Source of the DNA: Siphonodentalium dalli
Lineage: Eukaryota; Mollusca; Scaphopoda; Gadilida; Siphonodentaliidae
DNA length: 64,000 nucleotides
Reading direction: 5' to 3'
NCBI GenBank assembly: GCA_032622095.1
Contig: CP136069.1
Location: 128,819,123 to 128,883,122, forward strand
The first letter of the stretch is position 1, and every line of letters starts with the position of its first letter. Positions 55,081-64,000 of the stretch are shown one piece after another. The notes under the pieces were generated by a model. It was not told where the DNA came from. It searched no databases and saw only the letters and a list, made by a program, of their open reading frames with translations. Position numbers and translations under genes: made by a program.

Positions 55081-56440
55081 TTTTTACAAAACATATATTG
55101 ACTGTTTATTTAGAATCTAGTGAAAAACTAACACATTTGGGATGAGAATTGCTGCACGAAAACGTTATTTTGTTTGACATTAAAGTTCATAAGCGTCCTG
55201 ATGCGTCTATATATTTCATATTATATCGATGTTTTATAGAGTGACACCAGAATTATTTTGTTAATTTTTCAAGAACAAAATGTTGCTATTTGGTATATTA
55301 TGTTTCAAAGGTCATATTTGAGTAAAGAAAACGAAGTTAAGGATCGGGGGACCTCACTTGACATGACCAAAACCACACATTTACGATGATAATAGGCAAC
55401 TTGAAATAATTTGCTGCAAAATATGTAAAAAAAAAAATTTGATTTTTTTTGTTTTGGATTCAATTACTTTATCATCACTTTTTTGCTGAATGGGTAATAA
55501 TTTTAGTGGAAGAACAGCAAATTTAATCATTATTGAAAATTTAGTCCGAGCACATGTTTACAGTGAATCGGGAAACAAGACATTTTGGAGTGAAATGTTC
55601 AAGGTACATTTCTTGTTTTTGTTATACAATTACCATCTACAATGTTTTTTCTGCATCTTTACAGATGGGTCCACCTATGTGCAATTAATTGTAAATTGTA
55701 GATGGACACAAACTTGTTTTCAACTTGATACCAGTTAAGTTCCCCTGACCCTTAAATCAGTATGTCGGTGTTGCTGTTGCTGTTGTTGTTGTTGCTGTAA
55801 CTGGAGGTCTGGAAGACTGAATGCATCTAAAATCAGTATATTTACTATTATATTATAGAATGTGTATGCGTCAAATGTGCATATATCCTAGAATGTTCGA
55901 GAATCGTGTAGCAGCTGCAACTTGATGTTTCGAAAGCGCCGATAATCATAAGACAGTATAGTGTCGCTGGGAGAGCTTCCATGACGGAGCCTAAAAATCC
56001 GCTCGATGCAAGAGTCACGTAGCTTGATTTTTATTACTTTGCTAATGTGAGGGGTGGCCCCGAGTCAAACCGGCCAACAAAAGACCCTATAATTTACGCA
56101 TCACCAGAGAGACCTCTCGTCACACTATTTTTATGGTCCGAATAAATATTTTATTGTTTTCAGCATGATACATAGCCACATAGGAATCAAGCGAAATTGA
56201 TTTTTCTTGCTCCCAATAATTAGCCCTATAGTTGGTCTCACCAGTAATCACATTCCATTCCGTTTCAACTTTTCACACGGAACACAAAAAGTGTCATGGC
56301 TAATAAACTGCTGAGTTTTCAGCCGACCCCGGTATCCTCAAGAGTCCGCTGGTGTCAAAAGGACAATATAGCGCATCGTGGCTCGTCGAGTCATTATCGC
56401 CATGCACCCTAATCGTCATCTTCGTCGTCGTCATCATTCA
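55081..56440. other. No gene recognised
   Basis: A direct/inverted pair ACAATTACCATCTACAA / TTGTAAATTGTAGATGG (about 55627 and 55690) and a small GTTGTTGCTGTTGTTG run. No frame of note. Confidence 0.35.
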
Positions 56441-56442
56441 TA

Positions 56443-56640
56443 AGGGCCCCCGGTAATGACTCAGTTGGTAAGGTGCATAGCTATTCAAGCCTTCACAAAC
56501 CATGCATCCATGTTGCTAGTTCGATTCCAGACAAGCATGCAGTTGCTGATGCACATATATATTCGACCCGGAAGGTTTCGACTGTATAGTTGACCTACCG
56601 AAAATTTTACCCCGACAATAAAATAATCTGTCACACCCCC
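56443..56640 (+). mobile_element. tRNA-derived SINE
   Basis: A-box-like TGACTCAGTTGG at 56457-56468 and B box AGTTCGATTCC at 56518-56528, about 50 nt apart. A body follows with TTCGACCCGGAAGGTTTCGA and an AATAAAATAAT tail. Not the same family as the trimer at 28179. Confidence 0.65.
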
Positions 56641-57653
56641 GTCACACCGCAGAGGAATATTCGCACAAAGACCTATACATGACTGAAATTTGGCAGCGAC
56701 ACCCTTGTTTGTTTAATGTGAGGTATGCCGACTTCAAGAATCGCGACATGAGGACCGCGGCTATTAGAGAAATGACCCAGGCAGTAAACACGACAGGTGC
56801 GAAAAATTTCTTTTAAAGGTACACTGTTAGAAAAAAGACCGTCGCTTTAACGGTCTGAGACCGCGCAACATCGCTGCCAACCTTTGACTGTTAAACATAC
56901 GGTCAGCCCGTAGCATACAACCGTTTAAGTAACTGGCAGACCGTAACCAGTAACTGCCAGACCGTTGTCTGTACGGTTCAACACCGTTTAATTAATATCA
57001 AGACCGTAACTAATAAAGGTCAGACCAATGGTATTGTTCATGGGTCAACACCATTTTTTTGCTCTTAATTTGCTAATTTACCATAGAATTAGCCAGGTTC
57101 CCATGGTGACAATATGATTTCCCGGTAGGCATTACGATTCATATGTTTTTGAATGGTCGAAACTATAGTATTATCCGTAACTGAAAAATACATCTTATGT
57201 TACGATCATAGTTTTGATGAAATGTAAATCCTCGATGCATAAAGTGATAGACAATACTTATGAAACTTTTCAGTTTGCAGAGGATCAAGCTTGTTATCTG
57301 CCTGTAGAATTTAATCCGGAAAAAGGCTGCGCACGCGTAATGTGTCCGCCTTTCACTAACTACTGTATAAATATGGCTGTAAATAAAAAAACATACTGGT
57401 AATAGCTGATAAGCCAACCTATCACTATTCAGTTATGAGTAATACTAATTTCGACCATTCTAAAACATGAATCGGCATGCCCTTTTAAGCCATAAAAAGA
57501 ACAAAGCTACATGTTTCACAGTTAAAACTCAAATTTATGTACATGTAAAATATCTTAATGGCATACTTTTTGGTAACATGTAAGGCGTGAAATTGTCCAG
57601 TCACTTGTAAACACAGTTTTTGTTTTAACAGGTGAATTCGTACATCAGGACAA

Positions 57654-58166
57654 TACAGTACCAGTCAGAAGAAGTGGTATTTTGTAGACACACCTTTATT
57701 GCGATATTGAGCGTGCTTAATTCAGAAAAGGGCGTGATTTTCGCACAATACCAAAAATCTGTCGCGCTTATTATTGCAATATTGAACGCAAAATATTGCG
57801 ATACTAAGCGCGCTAAATTTCATACAGACCCGATAGTGTTATATTTATATTAGATAAATACAGTGCATATAGTGAACATATAGTGTACATATAGCATTTA
57901 CAACTATAATTATATACATATCTAAAACATTGTCTCTATTTATACAATAAACAATATAGAAGAAGCAATAATTTGATTTAAATGTCACAATTTTGAGCGC
58001 AAGATGTCGCAATATTAAGCGCAAAATATTGAGGTATTAAGCGCAAAATATTGCAATAATATCACAAGCGATATATGCTTATAAGCGTTTCCACTTGCAA
58101 TATTATTGCGATATTGGGGGCGAAAATAGAGCGCTTAATATACCACTTCTTTTGACTGGTACTGTA
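57654..58166. mobile_element. mariner-type foldback nested in the 2.6-kb element
   Basis: TACAGTACCAGTCAGAAGAA at the left mirrors TTGACTGGTACTGTA at the right, TA at both ends. The interior has many GCGCAAAATATTGCNATATT-type motifs in both orientations. Confidence 0.8.
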
Positions 58167-58178
58167 TATCAATAACAG

Positions 58179-58532
58179 CTAGTTGGGATTGGAATCTTCA
58201 AGACAACAGCAGATCCCATAATAACTGTGCGCAATGACTTGGCGACAATGTTCTCCTGTAGTCGCACATGTTCCATGAAATTTTAAAGCATGATGCATCA
58301 AACTGTATACTGGTATCACGACACTTAGTATCAATATCAGTGAATCAGCCAAAGATAGTTTGATAAGAACATCCAACCTATAGTGTACTCCCGGTAAATT
58401 GTCGTAATAACTTGATGATAACATGGCGAATGATGACAATGTCTCATATCCACACGTTTCAATGAAAATTGATGAACACGGTATGAATTGGTCCGTGTAA
58501 TTGTAAAGTTGGAATTGTAGATATGTGATCAT
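58179..58532 (-). CDS. Candidate ORF inside the 2.6-kb element, unknown
   Basis: ATG frame of 117 codons, one of the longest non-repetitive ones in the window. It starts MITYLQFQLYNYTDQFIPCS, has a hydrophobic stretch LSLADSLILILSVVIPVYSL and ends HSYYGICCCLEDSNPN. Its stop is 13 bp from the mariner-type MITE. No transposase signature (no DDE/D-like pattern visible). It could be a captured host exon, an accessory protein of the element, or chance. Confidence 0.3.
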   Translation of the reverse strand: MITYLQFQLYNYTDQFIPCSSIFIETCGYETLSSFAMLSSSYYDNLPGVHYRLDVLIKLSLADSLILILSVVIPVYSLMHHALKFHGTCATTGEHCRQVIAHSYYGICCCLEDSNPN

Positions 58533-59919
58533 CCGTCACTGCGCGGCGTCAGTTCATTGTTTACGTTGTTGTTGTTGACATTGAAGCTCTTGTGAATTAC
58601 ACTGGTGCGTACAGTACATGTACATGTATATCATCTCTTGTAAATGTACATGCATGTGCTTTGAAACAATCAGATTCAGAACACTGTCAACTGGATTGTC
58701 AACATTCTAATAGTAATAGCTGCTCGTTGTTGTTATTATTGTCACTATTGGTTGACATCGAAGCTCGAGATCGTGTTAATTGTACCTGTATCCTCTTGTG
58801 TCAGTAAATATGCCAGTGTTTTGATACTAAGTCACAACACTGTCAATTTCAACATCAGCACTGAGTCGAATGAAGTCAGGACCCCGGACCATGCCATGAT
58901 TGATTTAACAGTCTCGAGTTTAGTGGAAATTGTCAATGATTAAGCCGGTTTTCGCAGAATTGAAACTTGTCCGGTTATCAAAGGAACCGAAATCAGACCG
59001 TCTTAACAACTGTCCACAATTGAAAAGATTGAACAGTTTCCCAAAAAAACAATAGTTTGCGATCAAATACGCAACGCCAACGATAAATGGCGAATAAATG
59101 AGGTGAGTGCTAAAGCGGTAACTTAAACCCGGAATGAGAATAACGTACTCATGATTATGCGTACGTACCCGGCTACCCGCATAACACAGAGTGAATGCCG
59201 GATTAATAATACATATTAAATATCAGCAGAGTAAGTAAGATTCAGTCATACTGTATGGAGTCATTGCCGTATTTTATATGGTCGCCGATAAATATACTAT
59301 TGAATTTTACGGCATGACTTTGAATCACAAAAATATTTAATTTAGACAATTTTCATGGGCACATAAAATAACGGTAAGAAACCGTCAAACTGATGGGTAT
59401 GGGACCGTCGATTATGACGGCCCGAAACAGTCGAACCGACAGTATTTTCTAACAGTGTACTCAATCCGATCAGACGGTCCCCATATCACCAAGATACAAC
59501 AACAATAACATTTCTTCAAAATACGCTTTAGTTATCAGAATCGATTAATTGCAACAAAATAATGCTTACCACTCTCTAAACTATGGTATTAAATTTCACA
59601 AAACGCGTTATTTATCAGCATTTTGTTCAAAGAAATATGGCAGTAGTATCACTTGCGTATCACGAAATTTGGACGTATTTGATTTTAGAGTTATCCATCT
59701 TCATGCACAATTTTGTCCGAGACCCTGGGTTTGGAATTTTTCTTCTGGGCCACAAATAATTGCACATCTCAAGAAATAACAAACTTCAAAAATCGACATC
59801 TTCTGTTCACTCTTGAGCTTTGACGGGTGGGTTCTTGGACTCGAATCAAATAGTTTTACCCCGCATGCCAAAGAAATAGTAATTTGAGAGTGTTAATTCG
59901 GATAATGCACCTTTAATAT

Positions 59920-61450
59920 TCCAAACGAACAGTTCAGTTCTGTCACGTGAGTGATAAGTTGGTGACAGTAAATCGCGTGATAGCGCAGATAGCTTATACG
60001 TGTATTAGGATTGCTCAAGTCTGCGGCCAATCTGACTCGCGTGAACAATATATTCCTTAGCTGCTCGATGGCCTTAAGAAGTGTCGGTGGACGATCTTAA
60101 TTACACAAAGTCTTACTGCCTTAACGTACAATGGTTTATAAGATAGAATCCTCGATATCGTTTCCAATGTACGAGTATAAAGGCTTATGCCCAATTAAAA
60201 CCAAATCACCATAATATAGCATTAAAATGGGACTAATTAATGTCCGGTCTCATTAAATATTCAAAGTAAGCCATCACAAATAGCACATATCTTCTGTCAT
60301 TTGAATTCGTCATATGAAATCAAGGTCTATGTCGATATCGGCCATTGTTTATGTACAATATCGGTTCTGATTCTCCGAATGCATTTTCCCTCTTTGGAAA
60401 CGGCATTGTTTTTGAACGGCATGAACTTCTTGGATACTTTATTTTTAGTCAATAATTATATAGGATAATTATGCATGGTTGCATGCAATAATTTACACTG
60501 GAAGGATCTCAAGGTTTCGTAAATGTAATGACAATTATTTCAAACCAGTCTCAGCAACTTCTAATGGTATCTGACTCTGAACGAGTGTATGATTACACAC
60601 GCTGATTTTAAACTTGCTCCACATGAAACCGTTATTATGTAAACAAAACCGTGATTTGTCAACAAATATCGCTAATTGTTTATTGTGCTAAATATTTTAG
60701 TCTGAATATGATTTTCAGAATATTTTTCAATGCTTTAACCTTTTCCAATGTTTATACAGTAAAGTTTTGATTAAACTTTTTACCTTATTGAACTAAATGT
60801 ACTTTTATGGGTATTAAATTCCACTGTAACATTAATGTTTACGTAACAATAGTTTGGACATGCAAAATCTCATTATTGGAGAGTTATTAACAATGAAACT
60901 AAGAAAAAAGTCAATATATTTGTTCGTGCGTGTATAGTCGTTTTACAGACTGCTATGTTATTTCGCGCGAATACACTTAGAACTCATTGTGTCCCTTTAA
61001 AATTTGGCTGCGAAAAAAATGTTGTGTGGTGCTTTAAAACTTCAATCCATGGAAGGATTTCACTGAGACAATTGCATTAATTGTTTAGGATTCAAACTTG
61101 GCGCACATGATCCATGAGATAATTCGAATTTCCCTTTTTATGCATATAGGGTTGAACTTCTGATCTTATATTTAGAACTGATAACCCTTGTCCTTATCGA
61201 TATTTTTCAGAACTTACTTTGTTAATTGAATTTATTTTAAATAGGGATATTGCCGGTTACATATAACAGCTTTCCTGTGTATATTTAGACTAAACAAAAC
61301 CACAATGTTTGTTTACTTGCACAATACGTTCGCCTGCGCTACGCAGCTTTGAAGATCTATACATCTGATCAATGGTATATTCTGATTAGGAGTGGCACCT
61401 ATAACAAGACGAAGCGACTTTCATGTAGTATATGTTACAGCTTAAGGCAA
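59920..61450. other. No gene recognised
   Basis: Unique AT-rich sequence, no repeat family, no long frame. Confidence 0.35.
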
Positions 61451-61458
61451 TGTTATAA

Positions 61459-61718
61459 GCGAGATCACTGAGTCGCTACCATATATTGGGTCCATCCAGC
61501 CCCGTTCTGCGCTTTGCAGTTCTACAGGTCAAAGTTCTGGATTCACTGGAGTAGCATTCCATATATGGAGTTTTTGAATTTCATGATTTCCATATATGGA
61601 ATTCATGAATATTCAAAACACCATATATGGAATGATACTCCAGAACTGTGACATGTAGCACTTAAACAGCGGAATAGGGGTGGATGGATCCAATATGGTA
61701 GCGACTCAGTTATCTCGC
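61459..61718. mobile_element. Foldback element, relative of 15530-15675
   Basis: Terminal repeats GCGAGATCACTGAGTCGCTA and mirror TAGCGACTCAGTTATCTCGC. Inner CCATATATGGAG / CCATATATGGAA and TACAGGTCAAAGTTCTGGA modules shared with the copy at 15530. Confidence 0.8.
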
Positions 61719-61910
61719 CTGTTATCGACAATTCTAATCGAAAATGGACCGTTTCCTTGAGACAGCCATGGGTATGTGACTGCGTGTTTTGTGGCATTGC
61801 AATCAATCCACCACGAGCAATCAGTGTAATCCGAACAGAGACGCGTTATTATCGTACAGACCGACCTTAGTGACGTTGTCACATCCTGCAGCACGATGTC
61901 CAAATGCAAA

Positions 61911-61975
61911 CTCAATGCAGCGCCCTCTACGTTATCACTGCGATATAGTATCTCAGCAGAGCGATGGGAGATAAC
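61911..61975 (-). repeat. Dispersed repeat R5, uninterrupted copy
   Basis: Complement of the flanks at 46868-46902 and 47136-47175 directly joined; serves as the unoccupied version. Confidence 0.6.
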
Positions 61976-61987
61976 TATGCCTGAGTC

Positions 61988-64000
61988 GTTATTTCGTGGG
62001 AATCTGGATACAGAATCTTGATTCAGATTATGGATTAGTCCCCGTACGACTTGGTTCGGTAAACGAACAGACCAGAATCAGTAAACGAACAGACCGTAAT
62101 CGTAATCTCGTGGTAATCCAGATTTCGATTCCGATTCCGATTACGGACTCAAATGTTCGTAATGTAGAAAAACCGATATTTCGCCACCTCGGAGTTTAAA
62201 AACACAATAAAATATAAGAATCCGTCTCTTGTGTACAAATTATTGCAGAATATAAACGATCTATATCAAAGAATTTTAAATGCGGAGACAAATTTGTTTT
62301 ATCGAATGTAAACTGGGAGAATATTACTGAAATTAGCCAAATAATAACGCTATTGATAGTAACGCTGGGGGAGCACTTCGGTTGATGGCGAAGCAAATTG
62401 TTGTCGATTTCATTGTCACTTTCATATGTCCATTTCATAATTCCATCCATAAAATACCGCCCGAACGCATGTCGATTTCAAATTCGGCGGATACGTCACC
62501 ATTGACCGAATTCACGTGAACCTGCATGGATATGTCTTCTGCTTTGTTCGTTATTATAATGTTTCTTCTTATTCAAGAAATAGTAGGATTATATGGTATC
62601 GATGGATTATCAGATACACGTATGTACTATCTAGTCTTATAACAATTTCATGTTTAAAATGTTTTGTTTCGTTAAATACAGTCGTTTTGCACAATAGTCT
62701 CTGTATAGTGCACACACACAGGCATTTGTTGGCCAACGTGCTGTACATTAGTTGGAAAATAAAGCTTCGCTCATGAAGCTAATGTTGTGGGCCTGTGATC
62801 GCAGGTGATCTGAATCTCCCAATCGCACAAACACAAATGTAAAGCTTATTCAAGGATCTCAGGACTATTTAGTGGAAATGTCAGTCAATTTATTGATTAA
62901 GTACCCACACATACAAGGGACGTGGCTAGAGGTTTCCTCAAATTACCGGCCAACTGCACCCCCCCCCCCAGTGTTCGCGCTGTCGGTAGCCAAATTAGCC
63001 AATGGCTAATATTTTTCGAATTTGGCTAATAAAAATTTCATTTGGCTAAAAAAAATTTTGACCCCAAATGGAGACTGAAAGCATGAATTTTTGGCAAGTG
63101 GGTTTTCAATTCTGTGATGTGAACGATCTAGTCGGCGATATATTACCACTTACGAATCCCCCCCCCCCCCATTGAACCAAACATCAATATCACAGGTTCG
63201 CAGAATTCCATTACTCCCCTTTAGAAATATCAAACCTGACACACCCTAAGATTGGAAAATTACCAAATTTTACTGGTTGAAAAAATCAAATGAGGACAAT
63301 TCCAACCTATATATGATGTCAAATTAATGTCCAACTAATGTTGCGTCATGCATGAAATTTCCAACTGCTGGAAATGTACCAAAGTTTAGTTTAGACATAT
63401 TTACTTCAAATATTTGTAAAATTTAGATAACACATGATATATCACACATACATTTGTTTATACATACAATGGGATTGGAGGACAAGTGCTGACTCACTTA
63501 AGGGTACCCCCTCTCCCATATGTTATTACACTGAACAAATAAATAATTAGTAATGGCAAAGCATTTGTTTGTTGCGTTTGCTGGCTTGTACGTCTCATTA
63601 TTTGGAACAGTTAGTCAAAAGAATCCTGATTTTCCTCACGTATGAATGACTGCACAGCTAAGATAATTGTACCAAAGTTCGGGGGGGGGGTCGAGACACC
63701 CCAACCAACCCTTGTCGTCACGTCCCTGTACAACTGACAAGTTTCGTGTGTGAGACCTAGAGCTGCTAGAAATGCTTGCCCTCATCAATAAACACACTTT
63801 AACTTCAAAAAAAGATGCGATTAAGTCGGATTGGCAGCTAATTATGTGCCGTTTATATACACATAGAAGAAAAGCATGACTTTCACAACAAACATGAACT
63901 TTATAAATATAAGATACAAATGATACTTGTGTCAAATACATGAGCCATGTTTGACGCTGGGAGAACATTAAACATAGTATCGGAGACCACGTGGATTTCA
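61988..64000. mobile_element. Large inverted-repeat element E, copy 2 (inverted, runs off the window)
   Basis: Starts GTTATTTCGTGGGAATC and follows copy 1 in reverse complement to the window end (GGAGACCACGTGGATTTCA matches 48500-48520). It has about 200 bp of extra sequence at 62705-62905 and its own copy of the nested hAT-like element. Its outer right end lies beyond 64000. Confidence 0.75.
62914..63728 (-). mobile_element. hAT-like element nested in element E copy 2
   Basis: CAAGGGACGTGGC at the left and GTCACGTCCCTG at the right, C tracts at 62959-62968 and 63159-63170 and the usual TTGGAAATTTCC modules. Around 63000-63055 there is a local AATTTGGCTAATA repeat absent from copy 1. Confidence 0.65.

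Larger units (their letters stand above)
56822..59457. mobile_element. 2.6-kb element with CACTGTTAGAAAA ends, TA duplication
   Basis: CACTGTTAGAAAAAAGACCG at the left and mirror TATTTTCTAACAGTG at the right, with TA on both sides (56820-56821, 59458-59459). ACCGT or ACGGT motifs are clustered within about 200 bp of the left end (more than ten) and near the right end (ACCGTCAAAC, GACCGTCGATTATGACGG). Subterminal repeats and CAC(T)G ends recall the CACTA-Mirage-Chapaev group; that is inference. It carries a mariner-type MITE and one 117-codon frame. Confidence 0.75.
56813..59916 (+). mobile_element. MITE-A copy split by a 2.6-kb insertion
   Basis: TTAAAGGTA at 56813-56821 and CTCAATCCGATCAGACGGTC onward at 59460-59916 (right end TTCGGATAATGCACCTTTAA) join to an ordinary MITE-A once the insertion and one TA copy are removed. 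Confidence 0.9.

Overview
This is AT-rich, intron-bearing, repeat-dominated animal DNA. Spliced coding exons with AATAAA signals, tRNA-derived SINEs, non-LTR retrotransposon remnants, a Helentron-like array and many MITE or foldback elements all point to a metazoan nuclear genome. The repeat style suggests a marine invertebrate such as a lophotrochozoan, but the species cannot be fixed from the sequence. I see no bacterial, organellar, rRNA or ordinary tRNA genes.

Coding content is sparse. The best gene is on the minus strand at 25481-20645. Its three exons have splice phases that agree exactly. They encode a secreted, N-glycosylated, cysteine-containing protein with a Ser/Thr-rich stalk and a C-terminal hydrophobic tail typical of a GPI-anchor signal. 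The first exon (start codon, signal peptide) was not found with confidence. A second candidate is a tiny plus-strand gene at 44721-45064: TATA box, two coding-like exons split by an apparent 28-nt intron, and a polyadenylation signal. Likely terminal exons on the minus strand lie at 526-717 and 16753-16906. Further weak exon candidates are at 4501-4931, 14473-14670, 17250-17393, 19366-19600, 35244-35455, 36768-36865 and 58179-58532.

The rest is layered mobile DNA. (a) About eleven copies of a TTAA-flanked family, called MITE-A here, with ends like TTAAAGGTACTCAATCCGAT. (b) Six copies of MITE-B (TTAAAGGCCCAnTTAATTTTCGA). Both families look Kolobok/T2-like. (c) Foldbacks carrying a 67-bp near-perfect palindrome inside each terminal repeat, several with piggyBac-like TTAACCCTT ends. 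(d) hAT-like elements with CAGGGACGTGGC ends and 8-bp target duplications. (e) Elements with CACTGTTA ends and TA duplications. (f) mariner-like palindromes (TACAGTA). (g) A 1.9-kb inverted-repeat element present as two inverted copies (48416-50290 and 61988 to the window end). (h) A 5-kb head-to-tail Helentron-like array (8373-13441), preceded by a roughly 165-bp tandem array.

Regional layout: 1-5000, terminal exon plus a foldback; 5400-8215, MITE-A and the 165-bp array; 8373-13441, Helentron-like array; 13441-20060, MITEs, hAT element and a giant palindrome; 20645-25481, the GPI-type gene with a LINE fragment and MITEs in its introns; 25500-43900, dense MITEs, SINE trimer and foldbacks; 44360-45064, compact gene; 45085-48224, a multi-level transposon nest; 48416-50290, large element; 52719-54980, two adjoining tandem arrays of about 1 kb each; 56443-59916, SINE and a 2.6-kb element nested in MITE-A; 61459-64000, foldback and the second large element. 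Repeat insertions give a relative-age order in several places, including one clean empty-site comparison.
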